A DNA stretch of 39,445 nt from Corallococcus carmarthensis. Lineage in GTDB: Bacteria; Myxococcota; Myxococcia; Myxococcales; Myxococcaceae. How positions within the stretch are numbered: position 1 is the stretch's first letter; each line of letters opens with the position of its first letter. The stretch spans positions 1 to 39,445 of the forward strand of contig NZ_RAWE01000075.1 of assembly GCF_003611695.1 (NCBI RefSeq), given 5' to 3'. Positions 18,547-35,504 of the stretch are shown piece after piece. The notes beneath the pieces are model-generated. The model was not told the origin of the DNA, searched no databases, and saw only the letters and a program-made list of their open reading frames with translations. Position numbers and translations under genes: made by a program.

Positions 18547-19475
18547 ATGCAGCCGGGCGAGGTGACACCGCTGGCGGCGCGCGTGGCGCGTCTGCCCGGC
18601 CTGGACGTCAAGCCGGGCGAGCCCCTGGCGCCGCTCATCAGCGTGCGCGTGGGCGGGCCGGCGGAGGCGCTGGTGCGTCCGCGTTCACCGGACGCGCTGG
18701 TGGACCTGCTGCGCCTGGCCCGCGACGAGGGCATCCCCGTGACGGTGCTGGGCGGCGGGGCCAACACGCTGGTGGGCGACGGCGGCGTGCCGGGGCTCAC
18801 CGTGAAGCTGCCTCCGGATTTGTTCCCGGAGGTGCTGGACGTGGGCCCGGACGACGGGCGGGTGACGCTGGGCACGGGCGCGGCCATTGCCCGGCTGGTC
18901 AACGTGATGCGCGCGCAGGGCCTGGTGGGCGCGGAGTTCCTCGCGGGCATCCCCGGCACCCTGGGCGGCGCCGTCACCATGAACGCGGGCACCAAGAACG
19001 GCGAGTGCTTCCGCGTGGTGGAGGCCATTGAAGTGGCCACGGCGGATGGAGTGGGGTGGCTGACGAAAGCGCAGGTGCCCCACACCTACCGTCACGCCAC
19101 GCTGCCCGCGGGAGGTATCGTCACCCGCGTGCGTTTCCATCTTCCCAAGGGCGATGTCGTGGCCAGCAAGGCGGCCATGGACGCGGACCTGGGGTACCGC
19201 AAACGCACGCAGCCCTTGAGTCAGCCCAACTTCGGCAGCGTGTTCACCAACCCGCCGGGCGACCACGCCGGGCGGCTCATTGAACTTGTCGGCCTGAAGG
19301 GGCACACCCTGGGGCGCGCGCAGGTGTCCACCCTGCACGCGAACTGGATCGTCAACCTGGGCGGCGCGGCCGCTCGCGACGTGCGGGGCCTCATCACCCT
19401 GATGCAAGACCGGGTACAAGAGGCCACCGGCATCGTCATGCACCCCGAAGTCAAATTCGTCGGAGTCTTCCTGCC

Positions 19476-19479
<4 letters not shown>
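18547..19479 (+). CDS. murB: UDP-N-acetylenolpyruvoylglucosamine reductase MurB
   Basis: FAD- and NADPH-dependent reductase producing UDP-MurNAc, the MurC substrate. It has 310 residues and is type II by length and by lack of the E. coli-type extra loop. FAD-binding motifs are ISVRVGGPAEALVRP and VLGGGANTLVGDGGVPG; the middle has GAEFLAGIPGTLGGAVTMNAG, and the catalytic serine region is FGSVFTNPPGDHAG. The C-terminal STLHANWIVNLGGA and MHPEVKFVG are typical. The ATG follows the murC stop by 3 bp and the end overlaps the ddl start. Confidence 0.96.
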
Positions 19480-20432
<953 letters not shown>

Positions 20433-20494
20433 GCCGCTCCGCGTTCTTTCCAGGAGTTCCGGTCTCTTGCGAGGCCGGCGTGTCCCTTCATGCC

Positions 20495-20516
20495 GCTACA
20501 GCGACGTGCCTGTAGC
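20495..20516. promoter_or_regulatory. Inverted repeat between ddl and ftsQ
   Basis: GCTACAG (20495-20501) and CTGTAGC (20510-20516) form a perfect 7-bp inverted repeat with an 8-bp centre. It lies 50-72 bp upstream of ftsQ in the only sizeable gap of the mur-fts run. It could be an operator or an mRNA hairpin; no clear -35/-10 pair was found beside it. Confidence 0.35.
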
Positions 20517-20566
20517 CAAAAACTGGCGTGGTCCGACGTCCGCACGCAGCATGCGCCTCCTTAGTC

Positions 20567-21424
20567 ATGGCCTTCGGAAAATCCAAGAACCGCCGCCGCC
20601 AGGATGCCGCACCGCGCAACGACGCGGTGACGGGCGCCGTCCGTTCGCACGGACCGTCGGTGGCGAAGGCGCTGGGGCTGGCCGTGGCGACCGCGGGGCT
20701 CATCTGGGGCGGCATCGAGCTGCGCGCCTGGGCGGTGGTGACGCCGCGCTTCGCGCTGGAGTCGGTGAACTTCTCCGGGCTGGAGCGGGCGTCGCGCCCG
20801 GAGCTGCTGAAGCTGTCCGGGCTGACGGCGGGGCAGAACCTGTGGACGCTGGACCCGGCCGCGCTGGCGCGGTCCATGGGGCAGCACCCCTGGGTTCGCA
20901 CGGTGGAGGTGACGCGGCGGTTTCCGCGCGGCGTGTCCGTGGAGGTGACGGAGCACGCACCCGCGGCGCTGGCGGTGCTGGGCGACCTGTACGTGCTGGA
21001 CGAGGAGGGCGAGCCCTTCAAGCGCGTCACGCCGGGGGACGGGCTGGACCTGCCGCTCGTCACTGGCATGGAGCGCGATGCGTACGTGGCGGACCCGGAC
21101 GCGGTGCGTTCCAAGTTCCGCGAAGCATTGGATGTAACCCGTGCTTATGCGCGGTTGTTGCCCGGGCGATCCGAGCGGCTTTCTGAAGTGCGCCTGGAGA
21201 ACACCGGGCTTGCGCTGGTGACGGCGACGGGGCAGGAGGTGCGCCTCGGCGCGGGCGATACGGAAGTCAAGCTCCAGCGGCTGGCGCGCGTTCGACGCGA
21301 GCTCAGCACAAGGGGGCTTGCGGCCGCGATCATTCGCCTGGATAACCGTGCCCGACCGGGTTGGGTGGCGGTGAGGCTTTCGAGTGGGTCCGACTCCGTG
21401 CGGAGCGGGGACTCGACGCAGTGA
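20567..21424 (+). CDS. ftsQ: Cell division protein FtsQ (DivIB family)
   Basis: Bitopic divisome protein that bridges FtsL/FtsB to the rest of the division machinery. It has 285 residues from the ATG at 20567: a basic cytoplasmic N-terminus (KSKNRRRQ), one membrane span (about 33-52, ALGLAVATAGLIWGGIEL), then a POTRA domain (about 62-130: FALESVNFSGLERASRPELL to VEVTRRFPRGVSVEVTE) and the beta domain containing YVLDEEGEPFKRV. An in-frame GTG at 20528 would add 13 residues but lacks a ribosome-binding site. Position between ddl and ftsA is canonical. Confidence 0.93.
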   Translation: MAFGKSKNRRRQDAAPRNDAVTGAVRSHGPSVAKALGLAVATAGLIWGGIELRAWAVVTPRFALESVNFSGLERASRPELLKLSGLTAGQNLWTLDPAALARSMGQHPWVRTVEVTRRFPRGVSVEVTEHAPAALAVLGDLYVLDEEGEPFKRVTPGDGLDLPLVTGMERDAYVADPDAVRSKFREALDVTRAYARLLPGRSERLSEVRLENTGLALVTATGQEVRLGAGDTEVKLQRLARVRRELSTRGLAAAIIRLDNRARPGWVAVRLSSGSDSVRSGDSTQ

Positions 21425-21465
21425 GGATGCTTCCTTCACGAAAGTGAGGGAGCCTGGGAGGAGTC

Positions 21466-22701
21466 ATGGCGAAGCAGAAGTCGGGGGAGATCATCGTCGG
21501 CCTCGACATCGGCACGACGAAGATCTGCGCCATCGTCGGCGAGCTGACCGATAGCGGTATCGACATCATCGGTATCGGCACGCATCCGTCGAAGGGATTG
21601 CGCAAGGGCGTCGTGGTCAACATCGAGGCCACGGTGTCGTCCATCCGGCGCGCCGTGGAGGAAGCCGAGCTGATGGCCGGGGCGGAGATCTCCCATGTCT
21701 ACACGGGGATCGCCGGCGGCCACATCAAGGGCTTCAACTCCCAGGGCATCGTCGCGGTGAAGGACAAGGAGGTCCGCGACGCGGACATCGCGCGCGTCAT
21801 CGACGCGGCGAAGGCGGTGGCCATCCCGCTGGACCGGGAGGTCATCCACGTCCTGCCGCAGGAGTTCATCATCGACGACCAGGGCGGCATCAAGGAGCCC
21901 CTGGGCATGGCGGGCGTGCGCCTGGAGGCCAAGGTGCACATCGTCACGGGCGCCGTCTCCAGCGCGCAGAACATCGTCAAGTGCGCGAACCGCACGGGCC
22001 TGAACGTCTCCGACATCGTGCTCCAGCCGCTGGCCTCCGCCGAAGCCGTGCTGAGCGAGGACGAGAAGGAGCTGGGCGTGTGCCTCGTCGACATCGGCGG
22101 CGGCACCACGGACATCGCCATCTTCTCGGGCGGCTCCATCGTCCACACGGCGGTCATCGCCCTGGGCGGCAACAACCTGACGAGCGACATCGCCATCGGC
22201 CTGCGCACCCCCGCGCACGAGGCCGAGCGCATCAAGCAGAAGTACGGCTGCGCGCTCGCGTCCATGATCAACAAGGACGAGACGATTGAGGTCCCCAGCG
22301 TGGGCGGCCGTCAGCCGCGCGTCCTGGGCCGGCAGATCCTCTCGGAGATTCTCGAGCCGCGCGTGGAGGAGATCTTCCAGCTCGTGCACCGCGAGATCCA
22401 GAAGTGCGGCTACGAGGACCTGCTCGCGTCCGGCATCGTCATCACGGGCGGCTCCACGCTGCTCGCGGGCATGCCGGAGCTGGCGGAAGAGGTGCTGGGC
22501 CTGCCGGTGCGCCGGGGCATGCCGCGCGGCATTGGTGGCCTGGTGGACGTGGTGAAGAGCCCCATGTACGCCACGGGCGTGGGCCTGGTCGTCTACGGCG
22601 CCAAGCACATGGACCGCCGCATGTTCCGCATCCGCGAGGACGGCAACGTCTACAAGAAGGTGAAGGGCCGGATGCGCGAGTGGCTGGAAGAGATCTTCTA
22701 A
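21466..22701 (+). CDS. ftsA: Cell division protein FtsA
   Basis: Actin-like ATPase that tethers FtsZ filaments to the membrane and recruits later divisome proteins. It has 411 residues with GGGAGGAG just before the ATG. ATPase motifs: phosphate 1 IVGLDIGTTKICAIVGE, phosphate 2 GVCLVDIGGGTTDIAIF, and adenosine GIVITGGSTLLAG. The 1C domain lies at about 85-165. The C-terminus KGRMREWLEEIF is the amphipathic membrane-targeting helix that follows a linker. Unusually, ftsZ is not next: the transcript appears to end here at a hairpin, and an 8.7 kb gene intervenes. Confidence 0.97.
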   Translation: MAKQKSGEIIVGLDIGTTKICAIVGELTDSGIDIIGIGTHPSKGLRKGVVVNIEATVSSIRRAVEEAELMAGAEISHVYTGIAGGHIKGFNSQGIVAVKDKEVRDADIARVIDAAKAVAIPLDREVIHVLPQEFIIDDQGGIKEPLGMAGVRLEAKVHIVTGAVSSAQNIVKCANRTGLNVSDIVLQPLASAEAVLSEDEKELGVCLVDIGGGTTDIAIFSGGSIVHTAVIALGGNNLTSDIAIGLRTPAHEAERIKQKYGCALASMINKDETIEVPSVGGRQPRVLGRQILSEILEPRVEEIFQLVHREIQKCGYEDLLASGIVITGGSTLLAGMPELAEEVLGLPVRRGMPRGIGGLVDVVKSPMYATGVGLVVYGAKHMDRRMFRIREDGNVYKKVKGRMREWLEEIF

Positions 22702-22730
22702 GCGGTCCCGGTGCGCTGATGCACTGAGTC

Positions 22731-22760
22731 AGGGCTCCCTTCGGGGGGCCCTTTCGCGTT
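22731..22760 (+). terminator. Intrinsic terminator after ftsA
   Basis: AGGGCTCCC (22731-22739), a TTCG tetraloop, and GGGGGCCCT (22744-22752) form a 9-bp stem with one T-G wobble, followed by TTTCGCGTTT. It lies 30 nt after the ftsA stop and is the first credible terminator of the dcw transcript. Confidence 0.7.
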
Positions 22761-22788
22761 TCTGGGGCCCTATACCCGAGCCGTGGAT

Positions 22789-22818
22789 TGACGCGTCATG
22801 CGGGACGCTGACGCGTCA
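22789..22818. promoter_or_regulatory. Tandem TGACGCGTCA palindromes 20 bp apart, possible activator sites
   Basis: Two perfect 10-bp palindromes TGACGCGTCA (22789-22798 and 22809-22818) are spaced exactly 20 bp, two helical turns, on the same DNA face. The flanking bases also repeat, 15 of 20 positions matching between 22789-22808 and 22809-22828. Their centres are about 176 and 156 bp upstream of the start site predicted from the sigma-54 motif, the usual range for enhancer-binding activator sites. Confidence 0.55.
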
Positions 22819-22841
22819 GGCGGGGACGCGGAGGGTTTCCA

Positions 22842-22862
22842 GATTCCGGAATCCGGATCCGG
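22842..22862. promoter_or_regulatory. Overlapping palindromes upstream of the giant gene
   Basis: GATTCCGGAATC (22842-22853) is a perfect 12-bp palindrome, and CCGGATCCGG (22853-22862) is a perfect 10-bp palindrome that shares one base with it. They lie about 115-130 bp upstream of the predicted sigma-54 start site. A binding role is inference. Confidence 0.4.
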
Positions 22863-22867
22863 CTTTC

Positions 22868-22894
22868 GGACGCCCGCCTTAAGTACGGGCGTCC
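22868..22894. promoter_or_regulatory. 9-bp inverted repeat upstream of the giant gene
   Basis: GGACGCCCG (22868-22876) and CGGGCGTCC (22886-22894) form a perfect 9-bp inverted repeat around CCTTAAGTA. The AT-rich centre is unusual for this GC-rich DNA. It could be a further operator, an IHF-like bend region, or a weak hairpin; no T-tract follows. Confidence 0.4.
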
Positions 22895-22942
22895 AGCCGT
22901 GCAAGGTCCTGGATTTGGACGGTTTGGGAATTCGACAGAGGA

Positions 22943-22958
22943 TGGCTTCCGGCTTGCT
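22943..22958 (+). promoter_or_regulatory. Candidate sigma-54 promoter of the giant envelope-protein gene
   Basis: TGGCTTCCGGCTTGCT has GG (22944-22945) and GC (22956-22957) separated by exactly 10 bp. It matches the consensus at TGGC (-24) and TTGCT (-12), with three mismatches in the less conserved ACG. The predicted start of transcription is near 22970, giving a leader of about 47 nt to the ATG at 23017. Upstream palindromes fit the need of sigma-54 for a distant activator. Confidence 0.55.
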
Positions 22959-23016
22959 AGGGGGGGCCTATGGCTCCCGGAACGCATCCCGCCGTTTCTG
23001 GTGAGCCTCTGAACCT

Positions 23017-31740
<8,724 letters not shown>

Positions 31741-31766
31741 CACTCCCAACAGGGCATGAAACACGG

Positions 31767-31806
31767 AAGGCCCGGTTCCCCCACGAGGGAGCCGGGCCTT
31801 TTCGTC
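31767..31806 (+). terminator. Strong intrinsic terminator after the giant gene
   Basis: AAGGCCCGGTTCCC (31767-31780) pairs with GGGAGCCGGGCCTT (31787-31800) over 14 bp with one T-G wobble, around a 6-base loop; TTTT spans 31799-31802. It lies 27 nt after the stop at 31740 and separates this gene from ftsZ. Confidence 0.85.
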
Positions 31807-31972
31807 ATCCGCGCCCCGTCCTGTCACGTCATGCGTGCGCGAACGGCGCGCGTGACCGGCCACGGCGAGTCACCGGACGCGAGTCAAGAGGGTGTTTGCG
31901 CGCGCGCGATGTCCGCATGCCCGGTGATGCCACACGCGTAAGTGGGCGTCAGGACTCGGGCGCGCAGCAGGG

Positions 31973-31990
31973 CGCTACAGGCAGGTAGCG
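31973..31990. promoter_or_regulatory. Inverted repeat next to the ftsZ promoter candidate
   Basis: CGCTAC (31973-31978) and GTAGCG (31985-31990) form a perfect 6-bp inverted repeat with a 6-bp centre, ending 6 bp before the candidate -35 box of ftsZ. It shares the GCTACAG half with the repeat upstream of ftsQ. The rest of 31807-31972 shows two CGAGTCA direct repeats (31866 and 31880) and nothing else I can name. Confidence 0.3.
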
Positions 31991-31996
31991 GAATAC

Positions 31997-32024
31997 TTGC
32001 CAAAGCGCCCGACTTCCTGATGAT
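31997..32024 (+). promoter_or_regulatory. Candidate ftsZ promoter
   Basis: TTGCCA (31997-32002, 5 of 6), a 16-bp spacer, and GATGAT (32019-32024, 4 of 6). It would start transcription near 32031, about 50 nt before the ftsZ ATG. A promoter is needed here because a strong terminator lies at 31767-31806. Confidence 0.45.
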
Positions 32025-32081
32025 TGTCGAGGGTGGGTGTTTCCGCGGACGGCGCCGCGGTGCTTCCGCCACGAGGACGAC

Positions 32082-33317
32082 ATGGACCAGTTCGAGCAGA
32101 ACAAGCAGGCCGCGAAGATTCGTGTCGTGGGCGCGGGCGGGGCGGGCTGCAACGCGGTCAACACGATGATTCTGTCGAAGCTGGACCGCGTCGACTTCAT
32201 CGCCGCCAACACCGATGTCCAGGCGCTCGCCGCGAGCAAGGCGCCCACCCGGCTGCAGCTGGGCCAGGCGCTCACCAAGGGCCTGGGCGCCGGCGCCAAC
32301 CCGGAGATGGGCCGCGAGGCCGCCCTGGAGTCGCGCGATCAGATCGCCGCGGTGCTGGAAGGCGCCGACATGGTCTTCGTCACCGCGGGCATGGGCGGTG
32401 GCACCGGCACGGGCGCCGCGCCCATCATCGCGGACATCGCCAAGAGCCTGGGCTGCCTCACGGTGGGCGTCGTCACCAAGCCGTTCCTCTTCGAAGGCAA
32501 CAAGCGCCGCAAGCAGGCCGAGCAGGGCATCGTGGAGCTCAAGGCCGCGGTGGACACGCTCATCACCATCCCCAACCAGCGCCTGCTGTCGCTCTCCAAC
32601 GAGCCCATGCCGCTCTTGGAGACCTTCAAGCGCGCGGATGAAGTCCTGCTCAACGCCGTGCAGGGCATCAGCGACCTCATCCAGTACCACGGCTACATCA
32701 ACGTGGACTTCGCGGACGTGAAGACCATCATGAGCGACAAGGGCCTGGCGCTCATGGGCACGGGCCACGCCTGCGGCGACCGCCGCGCCATCACCGCCAT
32801 GCAGCAGGCCATCTCCAGCCCGCTGCTGGAGGACGTCTCCATCGACGGCGCCACGGGCCTGCTCATCAACATCACCGGCGGCCGCGACATGACCCTGCAG
32901 GAGGTCAACGAGGCGCTGACGCTGGTGCACGACTCGGCGGACGGCGAGGCGGAGATCATCTTCGGGTCGCTCATCGACGAGCAGATCCAGGACGAGGTGA
33001 AGATCACCATCATCGCCACGGGCTTCGTGCAGCGGGACGCGCCCAAGGTGCGCTCCATGGCGCAGGTGGTGCAGGTGCCGCTGGTGGGCCGTCCCTCCAC
33101 GCCGCCGTCCGTGCTGACCGCGACGCGCGAGGAGGTGGCCAGCCTGGTCCCCGCGAAGAGCACGCCCCGTCCGACGATGTCCACGGTGGAGACGCCCAAG
33201 ACGTCCATGCAGAGCGCGCGCACGGCCGTGGTGAAGGACGCGGCGCTGCCCCTGGACGAGGATCAGTTCGACATCCCCACGTTCCTGCGCCGCCAGGGCC
33301 AGACGGAGCTGCCGTAA
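32082..33317 (+). CDS. ftsZ: Cell division protein FtsZ
   Basis: Tubulin-like GTPase forming the cytokinetic ring. It has 411 residues from the ATG at 32082, which follows GAGG at good spacing; the frame is open to 32037 but those residues are not FtsZ-like. Motifs: [18 protein letters not shown], tubulin signature GMGGGTGTG at 104-111, the T7 synergy loop region [14 protein letters not shown], and the conserved C-terminal tail [12 protein letters not shown] (393-404) that binds FtsA and other anchors. A variable linker of about 60 residues precedes the tail. It is separated from ftsA by 9.4 kb. Confidence 0.97.
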   Translation: MDQFEQNKQAAKIRVVGAGGAGCNAVNTMILSKLDRVDFIAANTDVQALAASKAPTRLQLGQALTKGLGAGANPEMGREAALESRDQIAAVLEGADMVFVTAGMGGGTGTGAAPIIADIAKSLGCLTVGVVTKPFLFEGNKRRKQAEQGIVELKAAVDTLITIPNQRLLSLSNEPMPLLETFKRADEVLLNAVQGISDLIQYHGYINVDFADVKTIMSDKGLALMGTGHACGDRRAITAMQQAISSPLLEDVSIDGATGLLINITGGRDMTLQEVNEALTLVHDSADGEAEIIFGSLIDEQIQDEVKITIIATGFVQRDAPKVRSMAQVVQVPLVGRPSTPPSVLTATREEVASLVPAKSTPRPTMSTVETPKTSMQSARTAVVKDAALPLDEDQFDIPTFLRRQGQTELP

Positions 33318-33333
33318 TCAGGCAGCGGGACCG

Positions 33334-33720
33334 CTAAGCGCGGGGGAGGCGGGCCACGCTCGCCGTACCCCGGCCCGTGAGGCGGTCACACTTGGTGAAC
33401 AGTCCGTCCACCTCGTCGTAGAGCGCGTCGATGCGCTCCGACGCGCTGGGGGCGGGGAGAAGCCCGTCGCCGGACAGCTCCTCCAGGCGGGTGCCGGCGC
33501 GCTGCAGCAGCTGCAGCGCCTTGAGCAGCGAGCGGCCCTGCTTCGTGCCGTCGGGCGTGAAGAGGGTGCCACCCTCGTAGAGGGTCACCAGATTGGCGCG
33601 GGTGTCCTGCTGCCGCTGGTTGAGCCGGTTCCGGTACAAGTCCAGACGGCGGGCGCGGCGGGCACCATGCAGGTCCACGACGCTGTGCGTTCCTGTCGAG
33701 GGAGGCTTCACGTCGGGCAA
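33334..33720 (-). CDS. Hypothetical protein, small and charged
   Basis: A 128-residue soluble protein with no recognised family. The N-terminal third is Arg-rich (LHGARRARRLDLYRNRLNQRQQ). The middle has a turn GGTLFTPDGTKQGRSLLKALQLLQRAG, and the remainder looks helical (ERIDALYDEVDGLFTKCDRLTGRG). No signal peptide or membrane span. It is convergent with ftsZ, with only 16 bp between stops, and divergent from the biotin carboxylase gene. The TTG at 33720 gives the full length; a GTG at 33711 is equally possible and neither has a clear ribosome-binding site. That the frame is a real gene rests on its position filling an otherwise empty interval and on coherent codon use. Confidence 0.65.
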   Translation of the reverse strand: MPDVKPPSTGTHSVVDLHGARRARRLDLYRNRLNQRQQDTRANLVTLYEGGTLFTPDGTKQGRSLLKALQLLQRAGTRLEELSGDGLLPAPSASERIDALYDEVDGLFTKCDRLTGRGTASVARLPRA

Positions 33721-33791
33721 GGTACGCCAGGGGTTCGCAAGTCCGCAAATTTACGGGACTGTACGGACCTGTTGCGCACCCGCCCGGACGC

Positions 33792-33820
33792 TTGTCAGTC
33801 AAGGGGGTGGGGGTTAGTTT
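33792..33820 (+). promoter_or_regulatory. Candidate promoter of the biotin carboxylase operon
   Basis: TTGTCA (33792-33797, 5 of 6) with TAGTTT (33815-33820) 17 bp downstream. The -10 match is weak. It would place the start of transcription roughly 25 nt before the ATG at 33851. Confidence 0.35.
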
Positions 33821-33850
33821 GGCCGCCCTTCGCAACGCCAGGGTGCCTGC

Positions 33851-35200
33851 ATGTTCCAGAAGCTGCTCATCGCCAACCGGGGTGAAATCGCGCGTCGCAT
33901 CGGGGCGGTGGCCCGGGGCATGGGCGTGAAGACGGTGGCGGTGCACTCGGACGCGGACGTGAGCCTGCCCTTCGTGAAGGAGGCGGACGAGGCCGTGCGC
34001 ATCGGCCCCGCGCCCGCGAAGGACAGCTACCTGAGCATCCCCGCCATCCTGGAGGCGGCGAAGAAGACGGGCGCGCAGGCGGTGCACCCGGGCTACGGCT
34101 TCCTGTCGGAGAACGGCGACTTCGCGCAGGCGTGCGCGGACGCGGGCCTGACCTTCGTGGGCCCGCCGCCGGAGGCCATGGCGCGGATGAAGGACAAGAG
34201 CCAGGCGCGCAAGCTGGTGTCCGCCGCGGGCGTGCCGGTGGTGCCGGGCAGCGACGGCGTGCTGCCGGACGTGCAGAGCGCCCTGGAGGCCGCGGAGCGC
34301 ATCGGCTACCCGGTGCTGTGCAAGGCCGCCAGCGGTGGCGGCGGCATCGGCATGGCGGCGGCGAACACCCCCGCGGAACTGGAGAAGGTGTACCGCCAGT
34401 GCACGGACCGTGCGAAGGCCGCCTTCGGCCGCGAGGGCGTGTACCTGGAGCGCTACTTCCCGGCGCCCCGCCACATCGAAGTGCAGATTTTGGGCGACAC
34501 CCACGGCCACCTCATCCACGGCCTGGAACGCGAGTGCTCCATCCAGCGCCGTCACCAGAAGGTGGTGGAGGAGGCCCCGTCGGTGCTGTTCGCCAATGGA
34601 CGGAACGCGGCGCTGGCGGACACGCTCTTCACGGCGGCCGTCACGGCGGCGAAGACGTTCGGCTACGCCAACGCGGGCACGGTGGAGTTCCTGTACTCGG
34701 ACGGGCAGGTGTACTTCATCGAGATGAACGCCCGGCTCCAGGTGGAGCACCCGGTGACGGAGCTGACCACGGGCCTGGACCTCATCGGCTGGCAGCTGCG
34801 CATCGCCGCGGGCGAGAAGCTGACGGTGAAGCAGGAGGACGTGAAGCGGAAGGGCGCGGCGCTGGAGTTCCGCATCTACGCGGAGGACCCGGTGAAGTAC
34901 TTCCCGTCCCCCGGCCCGCTGAAGGTGTTCCAGCCGCCCACGGGCGAGGGCGTGCGCCTGGACTCCGGCTACGCGGAAGGGGACGTGGTGACGCCGAACT
35001 ACGACCCCATGATCGCCAAGCTCATCATCAGCGGCGCCACGCGCGACGAGGCGATTGCCCGCGCGGTGAAGGCGCTGGAGTCCTTCCGCGTCGAAGGCAT
35101 CAAGACGAACATCCCGCTCCACCTGCGCATCCTGAAGGACCCTGCCTTCAGCGCCGGAGAGCTGGACACGCACTTCCTGGATCATCACGCGAAGCCTTAA
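33851..35200 (+). CDS. Biotin carboxylase (AccC family)
   Basis: ATP-grasp enzyme that carboxylates biotin on a carrier protein using bicarbonate. Its 449 residues match the free-standing AccC length. Motifs: N-terminal FQKLLIANRGEIARRI, VHPGYGFLSEN, ECSIQRRHQKVVEEAPS, FIEMNARLQVEHPVTE with the metal-binding Glu/Asn and catalytic Arg, and YDPMIAKLI. The glycine-rich ATP loop reads KAASGGGGIGM; most biotin carboxylases have a basic residue (GGGGRGM or GGGGKGM) where Ile stands. A 70-residue biotin carrier gene follows after 52 bp, but no carboxyltransferase is in the window. Substrate could be acetyl-CoA or another acyl-CoA. Confidence 0.93.
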   Translation: MFQKLLIANRGEIARRIGAVARGMGVKTVAVHSDADVSLPFVKEADEAVRIGPAPAKDSYLSIPAILEAAKKTGAQAVHPGYGFLSENGDFAQACADAGLTFVGPPPEAMARMKDKSQARKLVSAAGVPVVPGSDGVLPDVQSALEAAERIGYPVLCKAASGGGGIGMAAANTPAELEKVYRQCTDRAKAAFGREGVYLERYFPAPRHIEVQILGDTHGHLIHGLERECSIQRRHQKVVEEAPSVLFANGRNAALADTLFTAAVTAAKTFGYANAGTVEFLYSDGQVYFIEMNARLQVEHPVTELTTGLDLIGWQLRIAAGEKLTVKQEDVKRKGAALEFRIYAEDPVKYFPSPGPLKVFQPPTGEGVRLDSGYAEGDVVTPNYDPMIAKLIISGATRDEAIARAVKALESFRVEGIKTNIPLHLRILKDPAFSAGELDTHFLDHHAKP

Positions 35201-35252
35201 GGGGCGGCGGGGATGCCCCCGCGCTCGTTTCCCACCCGAGGAGGGACGGTTC

Positions 35253-35465
35253 ATGGCGGACGTTGCGGCGCACATCACGGGCACGGTGTGGAAGATCGAA
35301 GTGAAGGTGGGCGACAAGGTGGAGCCCGGCACCACGCTGGTCATCCTCGAGTCCATGAAGATGGAGATGCCCGTGGAGTCCGAGGAGGGCGGCACGGTGA
35401 AGGAGATCCGCTGCAAGGAAGCGCAGTCGGTCAACGAGGGCGACGTCCTCGTGGTGCTCGGGTAG
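35253..35465 (+). CDS. Biotin carboxyl carrier protein, minimal 70-residue form
   Basis: A single biotinyl domain with almost nothing else. ESMKMEMP carries Lys36, the biotinylation site, in the standard MKM setting. Flanking hairpins are GTVWKIEVKVGDKVEPGTT and GGTVKEIRCKEAQSVNEGD. It lacks the N-terminal Pro/Ala-rich extension of E. coli AccB, so it resembles the stand-alone carriers that pair with acyl-CoA or methylcrotonyl/propionyl-type carboxylase systems. GAGGAGGGA precedes the ATG. It is most likely the carrier for the upstream carboxylase. Confidence 0.93.
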   Translation: MADVAAHITGTVWKIEVKVGDKVEPGTTLVILESMKMEMPVESEEGGTVKEIRCKEAQSVNEGDVLVVLG

Positions 35466-35504
35466 TCACGGGCTTTCACCCGGGGACGGGGAGCGGCGCG
35501 AAGG

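Noticed and set aside
22798-23004. A 68-codon plus-strand frame in the ftsA to giant-gene gap
   Set aside because: It runs through the palindromes and the sigma-54 promoter motif, has no ribosome-binding site and shows no protein-like composition.
33318-33345. AGCGG-GA-CCGCT inverted repeat after ftsZ as a terminator
   Set aside because: The two-base centre is too small for a hairpin loop and no T-tract follows.
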